Shown here in pieces: positions 39,030-48,085 of a DNA stretch of 64,000 nucleotides. The position numbers were made by a program, and so were the translations under genes. How positions within the stretch are numbered: position 1 is the stretch's first letter; every line of letters starts with the position of its first letter. The notes below the pieces were generated by a model. The model was not told the origin of the DNA, did no database searches, and worked only from the letters and a program-made list of their open reading frames with translations. This stretch comes from Brevibacillus brevis (GTDB lineage Bacteria > Bacillota > Bacilli > Brevibacillales > Brevibacillaceae): assembly GCF_001039275.2 (NCBI RefSeq), contig NZ_CP030117.1:738001-802000 (forward strand), in the 5' to 3' direction.

Positions 39030-39110
39030 CCCCAACTTACAGAAAAAAAGCTGAGAGCTTACTCCCAGCTTTTTGGCAGTCATGCATTAGTCGTCCGATT
39101 TCATCCTGAA
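39030..39110 (-). repeat. 80-bp direct repeat downstream of immunity gene, copy B
   Basis: Nearly identical to 36529-36608. On the minus strand the GCTGGGAG/CTCTCAGC hairpin and the following T-run form a good terminator for the toxin-immunity operon. Confidence 0.75.
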
Positions 39111-39116
39111 TTACTC

Positions 39117-39620
39117 TTACTCCTCATGGAACGGAATCCAGAATTCCTTCCCCTCATGCTCGATGAGCTTATCCAGCCATTCTGTAAATGTCAGATCAAT
39201 GTCAATCGGATTATCAGGGTCCATCGATTCGATCCATGTGAGGTAGCCGTTTCCGCTATCAAGTCGGTCTTGATCTACGCATATACAACCTAGCGAGTGG
39301 CTACTCCATGCGATAGGATAGTAAGGGTGATCTATGCTGTATCCTTTCCAGTATTCAATAACATTGTGAGGGTCTAATATCGTGAAGAGACTGCTGCCAA
39401 ATTCTAAATCGCGAAATAATACGGCTCTGTTGTACTGAGAGAAGTAGCTCACATAATCCTCGGGTAGCTCAAATGACTTTAGTTTCTCTAACTCTGCGGC
39501 AGAGTCAGTAGGCATTTGAAAAATAAACTCAAATTCTTCACCGATAATATGCAAATCACCGTTCAATTGCTCTCTTCTTCCCTTGATCTTGTCTAAAATA
39601 CGGTTAAAAGAAATGCTCAC
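39117..39620 (-). CDS. SMI1/KNR4 (SUKH) family protein, probable cognate immunity protein
   Basis: 167 residues. FELPEDYVSYFSQYNRAVLF, CICVDQDRLDSGNGYLT and EWLDKLIEHEGKEFWIPF define the SUKH fold. A GTG start is preceded by AAAGGGTG. It lies 65 bp downstream of the secreted HNH toxin gene on the same strand, the expected place for the antitoxic partner. It is closely paralogous to the orphan at 36643-37149. Confidence 0.82.
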   Translation of the reverse strand: MSISFNRILDKIKGRREQLNGDLHIIGEEFEFIFQMPTDSAAELEKLKSFELPEDYVSYFSQYNRAVLFRDLEFGSSLFTILDPHNVIEYWKGYSIDHPYYPIAWSSHSLGCICVDQDRLDSGNGYLTWIESMDPDNPIDIDLTFTEWLDKLIEHEGKEFWIPFHEE

Positions 39621-39685
39621 GGAGTATTCACACCCTTTCTAATGAAAATACGGACTACCATCCCACAGACGGTAGTCCATTTTTC

Positions 39686-40768
39686 TCAATTCTTCCGGTA
39701 ACTCTCCCACCACTCAGTTACTTCCCTATGTGGCAGAATGTAATCGTTTTTTCTATCCTTTTTGAGAAGAGGAATCAGGTTGTCGAAATGGTTCCTTCCA
39801 TAATATTCTAGCGGAATCATATGATGGATTTCAACATCATCCCAAGCGAAATATTGAGGTTGACCGAAGTAACCAACGTAACGTCTCTCGAAGTCCTTTC
39901 TATACCCCGAATCTCGCTCCCTCTTCTGAGGTACCATGTCAGCGTCCGGTTTAATTAACTTGATGTTTGACTGCGGATCAACGTAATCAGGGTAAATTTC
40001 GCCTTTATTGTTAGTCAGGATCTTTTCTACCTCCCTCAAAGGAGCGATAGGCGAGGAGCCCCCTCCCAGGTATCTAACAACTCCTTCCAATTTTCCTGAC
40101 CACCAGTAAGTCTCCGCATTAACGCGTACCCTATGCGTAGATAGGTTCTCGTAAGGGGGGTTAAAATACAAACTTCCGTTTTTTTCCACGTTATATTTCC
40201 CGTCCTCTTTTGCCGAACGGATGATAGTGTGAGTAGCGTCTACAGAGGCTACTCTGCCTACCACGGCGATTACTTTAACTGTCGAGTATACGTCACCACC
40301 AGCCCAGTCGGACGTCATCTGGTGATCAAAGAACACTCCATCAATGCTAGGACGCCAACTCCTTGGCTCAGCCTCGTCAGTGTCAGATTCAGCAACCTTG
40401 GCAACTTTGTCGGCACCATTGTAAGAGAAGGCACCGAAGTCAAAGTTAGAGTCATCTTCTTTTTCAACTGGTGCTGCATTAGGGCTATACACCATTTGAC
40501 GCTTTCCGATGACTTCATCCGCTGAGCTGTTCTCTATTATAGTTACGTTTTTGCTTTCAAGGATGCGTGGTTCATTGATGGCCTTTGCCAATTCCTCAAG
40601 TGTTACCCCCTCCGCCAGTTGTATGGGAAGGTTTTCGAAATCAACGACTTCTTCTGTCTCGGCAATTTCCTGTATACTTTCAGCAGATGCTGGCGTCAAG
40701 ACGGACACAGGAGCAACTAGCAATGAGAAAACAACAAAAGGCACTAATACTCTTTTGAATTTCTTCAT
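39686..40768 (-). CDS. Secreted HNH nuclease toxin
   Basis: 360 residues. A Sec signal peptide (FVVFSLLVAPVSVLTPASA) is followed by about 230 residues with no recognised delivery domain. A C-terminal HNH-type tip follows: WDDVEIHHMIPLEYYGRNHF, then DNLIPLLKKD, HREVTEWWESY. The His pair, Asn and distal His fit a treble-clef metal nuclease. GAGGAG precedes the ATG. It is followed by an SMI1/KNR4 gene, supporting a bacterial toxin-immunity pair. The target is probably DNA or RNA of competing cells, by inference. Confidence 0.78.
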   Translation of the reverse strand: MKKFKRVLVPFVVFSLLVAPVSVLTPASAESIQEIAETEEVVDFENLPIQLAEGVTLEELAKAINEPRILESKNVTIIENSSADEVIGKRQMVYSPNAAPVEKEDDSNFDFGAFSYNGADKVAKVAESDTDEAEPRSWRPSIDGVFFDHQMTSDWAGGDVYSTVKVIAVVGRVASVDATHTIIRSAKEDGKYNVEKNGSLYFNPPYENLSTHRVRVNAETYWWSGKLEGVVRYLGGGSSPIAPLREVEKILTNNKGEIYPDYVDPQSNIKLIKPDADMVPQKRERDSGYRKDFERRYVGYFGQPQYFAWDDVEIHHMIPLEYYGRNHFDNLIPLLKKDRKNDYILPHREVTEWWESYRKN

Positions 40769-40810
40769 AGGCTTTCCTACTCCTCTTTAAAAATTATTCT
40801 CTAAAATTAA

Positions 40811-40905
40811 TTATCCGAGTTCTTCGAATAAATGCTCAGCCATGTTTTTTAGGTCTATTTCGTAAGAATCTCCTTCTTCCAAATCTGAATATCTCGTGAT
40901 AGATT
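40811..40905 (-). pseudogene. Short C-terminal fragment of an unknown protein
   Basis: The minus strand reads TRYSDLEEGDSYEIDLKNMA then EHLFEELG and a stop, with an upstream in-frame stop and no start. The acidic composition resembles immunity-type proteins. Low certainty. Confidence 0.25.
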
Positions 40906-40933
40906 ACTAATAGGAGTTTCAAGTGCTCCTAGT

Positions 40934-40975
40934 AAGGACGTTCCTGTTGCCGGGAAGCAAAGGAGGAACGTCCTT
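40934..40975. terminator. Terminator below the Spo0E-like gene
   Basis: AAGGACGTTCCT and AGGAACGTCCTT form a perfect 12-bp stem; on the minus strand TACTAGG follows rather than a strong T-run. Confidence 0.55.
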
Positions 40976-41008
40976 TCTCGTTGATCTGCCTTCCCAAAAC
41001 AAGTCCAT

Positions 41009-41212
41009 TCACTTTGGTAACCTACCTCCTTTCTGATAAGTTAGATTTCTTCGTTGACACTCTAAGATGTACTCATCTAGTTCTTGACTTATCTTCAACA
41101 TATCGGAGTCTGTCAGTTTGCCCTGTTGTTTGAAGACTTCTTTAAGCTGATATTGTAGATTCTTGATGATTTGTGTAAGGTCTTCGTTGCTTACTTCTTG
41201 CCATTCAACCAT
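41009..41212 (-). CDS. Spo0E-like aspartyl-phosphate phosphatase
   Basis: 67 residues, two helices, with the family signature ISQELDEYILE (SxELD) in the second helix. Spo0E proteins dephosphorylate Spo0A-P and so delay sporulation. It is divergent from the XRE-TPR regulator gene, sharing a roughly 230-bp control region. That placement next to a possible quorum-sensing pair is suggestive, but no regulatory link is shown. Confidence 0.75.
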   Translation of the reverse strand: MVEWQEVSNEDLTQIIKNLQYQLKEVFKQQGKLTDSDMLKISQELDEYILECQRRNLTYQKGGRLPK

Positions 41213-41357
41213 CGTTATCTGTCCCCCATAGTCTCACCCCCTCTTTTTTCACTATAGCACCTATATCAAAAAAACTATGGAAAAATTTACCTTGATACAT
41301 TTGACATTATTCGATGATTTCCGCAAATTTCAGTCGAAATATGTCTGTTTGTTTTTG

Positions 41358-41387
41358 TTGAATTAACAAACATCAACTTGCTATAAT
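41358..41387 (+). promoter_or_regulatory. Probable sigma-A promoter of the regulator-peptide pair
   Basis: TTGAAT (41358-41363) and TATAAT (41382-41387) are spaced by 18 bases, about 50 bp before the start. Confidence 0.6.
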
Positions 41388-41439
41388 CCTACTCGATCAT
41401 ATTGTAAAAAAAAGGAAGTTTGTGCTGTGGGGGGATATA

Positions 41440-42723
41440 GTGCAAAAGAAAACAATTGGGGACATGTTGTCTGAGAGCCGAAGAAATAATGGCTTGTCTT
41501 TTGCTGAGTTAGAAGATAGAACTGGTGTAAGTAGGGGCGTACTACAAAAGATTGAGAGCGGAGAGACAAAACGCCCTGAATTTAAAACAGTGAAGTCGAT
41601 AGCCGCTCTATTTCCGTACTCGTTTGAAGAAATTATTGAAGGATACCTTGAGGATGAGACTAGGATTGAGACGTTATTTGAAATTCTTCAAGAGGTCATT
41701 CAGTGTGAATATTCTTCATTAGTGGAAAGAGTATCATTGAAAATTCTCCAATCGCCGAATGAAAAGATTGAGAAGGCATTAGAGCGACTTTATAGCTTCG
41801 CTGACTCCATTGCTATAGCTGAAACAAATGACGAAATTTGTTTGGTTCTCTTCAAGGTAATTGCAAATTATGCACGACAATGTGGAGAGCCGAAGTACAT
41901 TGCAAAAGCATTATTGAAAAAATATCTGATTGAAAGAAATGATCTGAAAAGGCTAGAGGAAACATTCCGAATGGGTGAAGAGGTTTTATATTACACAGAC
42001 TTCCTTACGATTGAGGAAAAGATCATCTACTATTTTAGAATGGGACTCCATGCTCATAACACCCAAAAATATTCAATGTGTATTGAACTATGCCAGAAAG
42101 GTCTTGCACTTGAAACAAGTATCACTGAGTTAAAGGCAAGAGCCTATCTTGCCATGATTAACTCTTATTTCTTCTTAGACAATTTCGATGCAGTTGAACA
42201 GCATCTAGATGTGTTTGAAGAGTTTGAATATGATTTCGTTGTAGAATCCACCAAGATTAACCGGGCAACTACTAAAGCAAGGAAAAAGGATTACGAAGTC
42301 GCTATTCCGATGTTAAGAAAGTACATGGATGAACTTCACAAAGAGAACAAGATACATGTGGTAAACGAGTTGCTCGAAATTTATTTAGAATTAGGTAATA
42401 TGGATGCTATCGAAGAAGTGCTGATGAACGAGAAAGCAATCTTACCTGCTACTCCTCAGACACCTTATAAACACCGCTCGATTGGTGCTTACTACCAGCT
42501 AAAAGGCAAATTCCAAACTAAATTAGGGCGATTGGATGAGGGCATGGAAAGCTACGTTAACAGCTTAAAAGCGTATGGTGTCATTAGTGCATTTGAAGAG
42601 ATGCATAAATGTTTGAACGAAATGCTAACTTATTTTGATGAAAATTCACTGCCGATGGATTTACAGTATGTCCAAAAGCTTAAAGGGGTGTATAATACAA
42701 CTATGGGTAATTTTGGTAAATAG
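41440..42723 (+). CDS. XRE-HTH/TPR regulator, RNPP-like peptide receptor
   Basis: About 427 residues. Residues 5-60 are an XRE helix-turn-helix (IGDMLSESRRNNGLSFAELE, GVSRGVLQKIESGETKRP). The rest is helical with TPR-like repeats such as YFRMGLHAHNTQKYSMCIEL and GAYYQLKGKFQTKLGRLDEG. This is the architecture and size of NprR and related RNPP regulators that bind re-imported peptides. GTG at 41440 follows GGGGGG; a GTG at 41422 is the alternative. Its stop lies 16 bases before a small exported peptide gene, the usual receptor-signal arrangement. Peptide control is inferred. Confidence 0.75.
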   Translation: MQKKTIGDMLSESRRNNGLSFAELEDRTGVSRGVLQKIESGETKRPEFKTVKSIAALFPYSFEEIIEGYLEDETRIETLFEILQEVIQCEYSSLVERVSLKILQSPNEKIEKALERLYSFADSIAIAETNDEICLVLFKVIANYARQCGEPKYIAKALLKKYLIERNDLKRLEETFRMGEEVLYYTDFLTIEEKIIYYFRMGLHAHNTQKYSMCIELCQKGLALETSITELKARAYLAMINSYFFLDNFDAVEQHLDVFEEFEYDFVVESTKINRATTKARKKDYEVAIPMLRKYMDELHKENKIHVVNELLEIYLELGNMDAIEEVLMNEKAILPATPQTPYKHRSIGAYYQLKGKFQTKLGRLDEGMESYVNSLKAYGVISAFEEMHKCLNEMLTYFDENSLPMDLQYVQKLKGVYNTTMGNFGK

Positions 42724-42739
42724 GGAGGATGTGCCCCAG

Positions 42740-42877
42740 ATGAAAAAAGTAATGGCTTTGATGGTATTATCGTTGTCATTGACTGTGTGTGTTAATTTGT
42801 TGCCAACGGATGTGGCCTACGTTAATATGTCGCATAAATTTGAAGTAAAACAGAACGTGGCTGACCCCGGACATTGA
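42740..42877 (+). CDS. Small exported peptide, candidate Phr/NprX-like signal precursor
   Basis: 45 residues: MKKVMALMVLSLSLTVCVNL is a Sec signal sequence, followed by a short hydrophilic segment ending VKQNVADPGH. Phr and related precursors release their last five to seven residues as the signal, so ADPGH or a slightly longer form is the candidate pheromone. GGGAGGA lies 8 bases upstream, in the end of the regulator gene. The size, leader, position and overlap with the receptor's 3' end fit an RNPP signal gene. No second copy is seen. Confidence 0.65.
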   Translation: MKKVMALMVLSLSLTVCVNLLPTDVAYVNMSHKFEVKQNVADPGH

Positions 42878-43083
42878 TTAGGTGACATATTTCTTTTGTG
42901 CCTTGATGAGATATTCAGGGTGCTTTTTGTTTTGATTTGTTTGAGTCCTATCTTCATTCTAAGTAGGAAGTGGTGCCTCTGTTGCATCAAATTACTTAAT
43001 CCCATCAAAGCCCATGTGGTATAGGGCAAAGCAATCTAAGAAGCATCCGGTAACGACTGTTCATTTAAATGAGCAATAAGAAA
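42878..43083. other. Convergent gap without a recognised gene
   Basis: Contains weak inverted repeats only, such as AAAGCCCATGTGGTATAGGGC at about 43005-43025. Nothing coding is supported. Confidence 0.4.
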
Positions 43084-43130
43084 AAGCAAAACGGCTGAAC
43101 TCCTCAATAAAAAGGATTTCAGCCGTTTCT
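43084..43130. terminator. Terminator of the cytolysin gene
   Basis: AAACGGCTGAA (43088-43099) pairs with TTCAGCCGTTT (43118-43128); T-rich sequence follows on both strands. Confidence 0.8.
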
Positions 43131-43138
43131 TTTCCCAA

Positions 43139-44674
43139 CTAATTAAACGTAATACCACCTGTCGGGTTTAATGTCGTTCCTCCAATCTCAACTTTAATTT
43201 CACTAGATAACGGAATATTATGTTCATCAATAACCGTTCTCCACCACTCCCAAGCAAGGCCGGTGCATTCTTTCGCAAAAATCCTTATGTTTTTTGCATT
43301 AGGTGGCAGAGGAATGACTGTAGTGAAGGGAGCTGTTCTGTCTTGGTTGCTTCCTTCCCACGTTTTATGTGTGAGTACTTCTTCACCATTTTCATCATAG
43401 GAAACTTCATCCCAGGATACATCAAATTGAGCGACATACCAGCCATAATGACCAAGCGATATTTTACCTTTCGAATATTCGGTAGCCGTAGTCTCAATAT
43501 AATCGGTATTGTTATGTACGGCAGCAATTGCATTATCTTTTAAGAAAACACTTGTATAGGAGATTGGATATGCTGGGTTCTTTAGGCTAAATTCCGCATT
43601 ATCTTTGATGATATTCCGGATTTCACTAAAGTCTTTTGTTACGACCTTGTTATGCTCTTGTGAATCTCCGCCTAATACGACAGCCGTAAAGGAGCTGTCT
43701 TCATAAATATCCTTGTACTCGGCATTCGTTTCTACATTGGCAGTATTCTGAAGCAAGGCTTTGAATGCTGCTTTTACGTCTTTGCTCTTAGAGGTTGTTT
43801 CTAATTTGACATAAATGGTTCTACCGTAAGCGACATTTGAAACCATAAGAGGTGGGGATTGATCACTGACCCCTTTACGTTTTAAATCCTTAAACGTAAC
43901 ACTATCATCAAAAAGATCGGATGGATCGTTAGGCAGTTCCGCACTTACCGTATAAAATATTTGTTTATATGCCGCCACCATCACTTTTTTCTCTCCATTA
44001 GCAATCGCATGAAAGTCAATTCCTAAAGTAGAATCAAGATATTTCGCGTTAACATTCAGAGCGCTACCAATTTGAGATTTGCTATAAACCATTGATTCTG
44101 CATACTGCAATCGCGCAGGTAAAGTATGCGTTCCTGAATACTCATCGCTCCATTTAGAAACAAGCTCATCTACTGCTCCAGACACATTCCCGTATGTTGG
44201 ATTATCCACAGTAATTGAATTTTCCTTTTTCAAACCTGGTAAATCAATACTAATCGTCAAAGGTTTTCTTGGTACGAGTAATACACTCGGTTTATTTTCT
44301 GTAAAAGCTTGATTGGCAAGTTGTAATGCTCCTGGGTAAGTGCGATTAGTCATAGAATCAATAATGGAAATATCGACTGGAGAAGTTGCAAGTGACTTTT
44401 TTTTACGTTCTACGACGATAAACTTACCGTGTGGATTGAGAGCTTCTTTTGGAACAAAACTATCTATCTCATCGCCACTTACTGCTAAAATTTCGTCATT
44501 ATCATAGTCCAAGTCTGCTATACCGGTATTAATATCATCGGCGTTGCTTGTTTCACTGACTAAGCTAGAATCAACTGTTTCGGCAAAGGAGATAACTGGA
44601 TAATTTACAGTAGCGAAAACAACAGATAAACTAGCGATTACTTTTAAAATTCTAGTATGATTTCGAATTCTCAT
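43139..44674 (-). CDS. Cholesterol-dependent cytolysin (thiol-activated pore-forming toxin)
   Basis: 511 residues. A signal peptide ([20 protein letters not shown]) precedes a typical four-domain cytolysin. The canonical undecapeptide [11 protein letters not shown] is intact at about residues 469-479, and the cholesterol-binding Thr-Leu pair is present in [29 protein letters not shown] is a conserved domain 1-3 block. It is secreted and forms large pores in cholesterol-containing membranes, like alveolysin. The ATG at 44674 follows AAAGGGGA; an ATG at 44710 adds 12 residues before the signal. It is convergent with the XRE-TPR/peptide pair. Confidence 0.95.
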   Translation of the reverse strand: MRIRNHTRILKVIASLSVVFATVNYPVISFAETVDSSLVSETSNADDINTGIADLDYDNDEILAVSGDEIDSFVPKEALNPHGKFIVVERKKKSLATSPVDISIIDSMTNRTYPGALQLANQAFTENKPSVLLVPRKPLTISIDLPGLKKENSITVDNPTYGNVSGAVDELVSKWSDEYSGTHTLPARLQYAESMVYSKSQIGSALNVNAKYLDSTLGIDFHAIANGEKKVMVAAYKQIFYTVSAELPNDPSDLFDDSVTFKDLKRKGVSDQSPPLMVSNVAYGRTIYVKLETTSKSKDVKAAFKALLQNTANVETNAEYKDIYEDSSFTAVVLGGDSQEHNKVVTKDFSEIRNIIKDNAEFSLKNPAYPISYTSVFLKDNAIAAVHNNTDYIETTATEYSKGKISLGHYGWYVAQFDVSWDEVSYDENGEEVLTHKTWEGSNQDRTAPFTTVIPLPPNAKNIRIFAKECTGLAWEWWRTVIDEHNIPLSSEIKVEIGGTTLNPTGGITFN

Positions 44675-44841
44675 AAGATGTTCCCCTTTGAGATGTGAGC
44701 ATAACGTCAATCATTATACTCCCATTAAATATATTTTTTGGAATACTAACTATATCGGTAGTTTCCGAAATAATCTTTAGATTGAAGCAGAAAAGTACAT
44801 TCTTAGTATCGAGAGAATTGGGGTTCTTTTGTGCCTTGATG

Positions 44842-44877
44842 AAAAAAACTGCCCCTTTCTTCGCTTTGGGGGCAGTG
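44842..44877 (-). terminator. Terminator of the cell wall hydrolase gene
   Basis: On the minus strand ACTGCCCC pairs with GGGGCAGT and is followed by seven T. Confidence 0.8.
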
Positions 44878-44906
44878 TAATGTCTGGGCTATTTTCTTCT
44901 ATAAAA

Positions 44907-45350
44907 TTAAAAAGTATTATATACATTTTCACATTCTTTCGCGGTCGGCTCATAAAAACAATGAAGCTTGTATCGTCCTACGTGCGGCTGATTATACCAG
45001 GTCGGCGGACAAGGTAGGGGATTTTGCGCTGTTCCCGGACGAAAATACCAGAGGGAGAATTTGCCCGGCCAATGCCGCTCCCCATTCACAGCCCGTCGTG
45101 CCAGACGGCGTTCTTTATCTCTAGACCTTTGGTAGTACATACCATGTTGCAGAGCTTCAAACGCATGCGGCTGGTTGATCATTTGGGGAATTGTCCGTAT
45201 TCCTTTAAAATCGGAGCAATTCGCTCTTATTCGATTAATACCGACATTCCCCACAAGGAGCATACCCATTTCGCCTTCACCCACAGCTTCTGCTCGTAGC
45301 AACCTTGCCAACATGTCAATATCACTGTTCCTGGCTTTTACGACTGCCAT
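44907..45350 (-). CDS. cwlJ: Cell wall hydrolase, CwlJ/SleB family
   Basis: 147 residues, all one Hydrolase_2 domain, without a signal peptide, as in CwlJ. The catalytic Glu is in ARLLRAEAVGEGEMGMLLVG and the conserved end HWPGKFSLWYFRPGTAQNP is present. CwlJ degrades spore cortex during germination. GAGGTGA precedes the ATG. The usual partner gerQ is not beside it. The symbol is by family and size; other non-SleB paralogues are possible. Confidence 0.82.
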   Translation of the reverse strand: MAVVKARNSDIDMLARLLRAEAVGEGEMGMLLVGNVGINRIRANCSDFKGIRTIPQMINQPHAFEALQHGMYYQRSRDKERRLARRAVNGERHWPGKFSLWYFRPGTAQNPLPCPPTWYNQPHVGRYKLHCFYEPTAKECENVYNTF

Positions 45351-45362
45351 CGGCTCACCTCT

Positions 45363-45525
45363 TTAGATTGTTCTAGGCCTATCATATTGTAGATGGAACG
45401 GATATGTTACGCTTTTCAACCAATAGAAAAAGCCGCCCCCTCGCAGATCAACGCGCAGAGCGATACCCATCTGCGCATAAGCAGCCATCGGGTTGAATAC
45501 GCCAATAACAATCCCAAACGCAAAA
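45363..45525 (-). other. Short unrecognised reading frame upstream of the hydrolase
   Basis: The frame reads DSPLAFAFGIVIGVFNPMAA, then YAQMGIALRVDLRGGGFFYW and ends 12 bases before the hydrolase start. A good start codon with RBS is missing. It may be the tail of a lost membrane protein. Confidence 0.25.
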
Positions 45526-45530
45526 GCAAG

Positions 45531-45585
45531 AGGACTGTCTTAAGTAGAAATTGGTCTTCTACCTAAGACAGTCCTCCTTTTTGAC
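45531..45585. terminator. Strong bidirectional hairpin
   Basis: AGGACTGTCTTAAGTAGAA (45531-45549) pairs with TTCTACCTAAGACAGTCCT (45557-45575) with one bulge. It ends the glycosyltransferase gene on the minus strand. Confidence 0.75.
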
Positions 45586-45595
45586 TTCAAAGTCA

Positions 45596-46678
45596 TCAGT
45601 CCTTATTTCCAAATGAGGGATACGGTGTCAAGCGAAGGAGATCTTCCCGGCTTTTTGACAATTTCGATAGCGGGATACGGTATGCCATTTCGATAATTTT
45701 GCTTGCGACCTCAGCGCCGTTGGTAGGGATAAGACGAAATCTTTTTTGAATGGCCTCTTTATTTGCTAATGCATGCTCAATATTTGGTACAAGCTCTTCC
45801 GGTTCCTGGATCGATACCTTATCACTATTGGCTATTTCGCGTAGCATATCTATTTTTTGCTCGCGTTCTGCATCATCTGGCGGAAGGAAAAGCAAGGGGG
45901 TCCCTGTAGAGATGCAATCTCCTAAAATGCCCATACCCGGTTTGCTAATGACCAGACTGGCCGCCTGTACAAGGTTTTTGCCATTCGGGATGAGAGGGGC
46001 TTTGATGATTCTTTCATCGAATGGGTAATCTTCATCTGCCAATTGACCAGCTACAACAAATCGATAGCGGCTGGCAAGCGAGTTGATTTGATCGTACCAC
46101 TTCACGATCTGTTCATAACGGTTAGCAAGTCCGCCACCCATGTGAACCAGAATAAATGACTCGTTCTTCTGAAGGCCTAACATGCGTCTTACTTCTTCCG
46201 GGGACTGGCTGATTTCCCTGGTGATTAAAGGAATAGGGATATAGATGCAGTTCATTTGCGGATGGGTCTGCTTAGGTGGTATAAGATTCATGTGCAGAAA
46301 GATATCGGATTGATTGGCGATTTCTACAATGCGGTTTTTATATTCCTGCATCGGGGCTGAATCATTTTTATCGATGATAAAGTCACTGTGATAGAGGGTC
46401 ACGAGCTTTGTGTTTTCACTGACTTTTCCCTCACTGCGAAATCGAGGCACATCGGAGCGCCAATCATTTATTAATAGTGTGGTTTGTTTACCATCCTCGA
46501 ATTTTTTGGATTTAAAGGCTTTTAATTGGACGTCATTGTGCAGGTTTTTCGATAAATAGCCATGTGTTTCCCGAAAGGCAAACACGTGAATGGGAAGATG
46601 GTGGTGCTGCAATTTTTCCGTTATGCTAATGCATCTACCGAGATGGCCCATACCTCTGCCAACCACAAAGGAGATCAT
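45596..46678 (-). CDS. MurG-like GT-B glycosyltransferase
   Basis: 360 residues. The N-terminus ISFVVGRGMGHLGRCISITE is the acceptor-side glycine loop of GT-B enzymes. The C-terminal half has the donor-binding block (LVHMGGGLANRYE, SLVISKPGMGILGDCISTGT) of glycosyltransferase family 28. The Glu and Arg/Gln of the nucleotide-sugar site are in PDDAEREQKIDML. AAAAGGGTGATG precedes the ATG. It diverges from a GT8 gene, so the two may serve one surface polymer. The acceptor is unknown. Confidence 0.75.
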   Translation of the reverse strand: MISFVVGRGMGHLGRCISITEKLQHHHLPIHVFAFRETHGYLSKNLHNDVQLKAFKSKKFEDGKQTTLLINDWRSDVPRFRSEGKVSENTKLVTLYHSDFIIDKNDSAPMQEYKNRIVEIANQSDIFLHMNLIPPKQTHPQMNCIYIPIPLITREISQSPEEVRRMLGLQKNESFILVHMGGGLANRYEQIVKWYDQINSLASRYRFVVAGQLADEDYPFDERIIKAPLIPNGKNLVQAASLVISKPGMGILGDCISTGTPLLFLPPDDAEREQKIDMLREIANSDKVSIQEPEELVPNIEHALANKEAIQKRFRLIPTNGAEVASKIIEMAYRIPLSKLSKSREDLLRLTPYPSFGNKD

Positions 46679-47005
46679 ATTTCATCACCCTTTTAAATAG
46701 GTACTTTCTTGTTCCCAGTTTGGAGCTTGGACAAATTACCCCCATACCCGCACTTGGGGGATAAGGTCACTGCCGAATTCGAGCCGTGCTCACAGCGCTT
46801 ATATATTTTATGGGGATGGTTGGAACATGCTCTAGTCGTATAACGGTTTTCTGATCGCTCACAGAAAAAAGCCGCATCAGCGGAAGTCTGCATCTGTGAA
46901 TTGTGCTCCCATCTAGAAATAATTGGGTATTTTCATCACACAAACCAACGCTGTCCATGAATAGTGTGTATATATAGCTCAATAAGGATATGGGGTGGGA
47001 GAATA

Positions 47006-47800
47006 GTGGGCACGATTCATATTGTAACAGCCGTTAATGATGGTTTTGCTATACATCTCGCAGTCATGTTATATTCCCTTTTTGAAAATAAGGTTTCGAA
47101 AAACCCAGTCATCGTTCACGTCATTGACAGCCAAGTCTCTGGGAAAAATAAATCCATCTTAACGAAAACTGTGAAACGATTCCATGCTCAAATCAAATAT
47201 GTAACTATTGATCCGACCCTATATGATGGATTCCTCGTCCGTGATCATCTTACTCAAGAAACTTATCATCGAATTTCTATTCCCGACCTGCTGGACAAAG
47301 AAGTTGAAAAAGTGATTTATTTGGACAGTGATATCGTTATTAAAAAGGACATCACGCCATTATGGAACACAAAAGTTGATCAATATTTCCTTGCAGCGGT
47401 GATGGATTCTTGGCAAGGGGTAAACAAGTTAAGACATGCCGATCTGGCTATTCCTGATGGCTGTGATTACTTTAATGCGGGAGTATTAGTCATGAATTTG
47501 AAAAAATGGAGAGAGCATAACATCACAAAAAAGATTATGGATTACATGAAAAAGAACCAAAGTATTATTCGTTATCCCAGTCAAGATCCGATGAATGCGA
47601 TTCTTCATGATAATTGGCTTCAACTTGACACAAAGTGGAATTATCAGTCCAAACATCTTTATAAAAGCAACCTGCGAATAGACCCGGCCATTATTCACTA
47701 CACAGGGGAAGATAGCAAACCGTGGTTGAGTAAAAAGCACCCGCTTCGAGAGGAATATTTTCACTATCTCAAAAAAGTAAAGAAGCTAAACTCCTTGTAA
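47006..47800 (+). CDS. Family 8 glycosyltransferase
   Basis: 264 residues. It starts GTIHIVTAVNDGFAIHLAVM, the GT8 N-terminal core. The metal and sugar-nucleotide DxD motif is in KVIYLDSDIVIKKD, and CDYFNAGVLVMNLKKWRE and the distal HYTGEDSKPWL are conserved. It probably adds glucose or galactose to a cell-surface glycan. A GTG start at 47006 follows GGGTGGGAG; a GTG at 46964 would add 14 residues without an RBS. The 325-bp region upstream holds the divergent promoters, and no gene is seen in it. Confidence 0.85.
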   Translation: MGTIHIVTAVNDGFAIHLAVMLYSLFENKVSKNPVIVHVIDSQVSGKNKSILTKTVKRFHAQIKYVTIDPTLYDGFLVRDHLTQETYHRISIPDLLDKEVEKVIYLDSDIVIKKDITPLWNTKVDQYFLAAVMDSWQGVNKLRHADLAIPDGCDYFNAGVLVMNLKKWREHNITKKIMDYMKKNQSIIRYPSQDPMNAILHDNWLQLDTKWNYQSKHLYKSNLRIDPAIIHYTGEDSKPWLSKKHPLREEYFHYLKKVKKLNSL

Positions 47801-47843
47801 GCTTTGGGCTTTCGGGGCTTTCCTAATTAAATAAAATGGATGG

Positions 47844-47886
47844 AAATCCCTTCACATGGAGAAATGATCGCTGGAGGGATTTTTGT
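47844..47886 (+). terminator. Terminator after the GT8 gene
   Basis: AAATCCCT (47844-47851) pairs with AGGGATTT, followed by TTTGTG. The rest of the 285-bp gap to the next gene shows no coding signal. Confidence 0.6.
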
Positions 47887-48085
47887 GTTTAAAAAACTCG
47901 TGGGTGTACAAGCCGTTTCCTGAAATCATTTGGAATAGAAGGATTTATGCACAATACTAAACATCTTCATATAAAATATTGAACAAATTATGAAATATTT
48001 GGATTTTAACCATTTTCACCAACCATCTGACCTATAATGAAATGGAAACATTTTCTAATTGGATATTCTTTTGGAGGTGGAGTGA

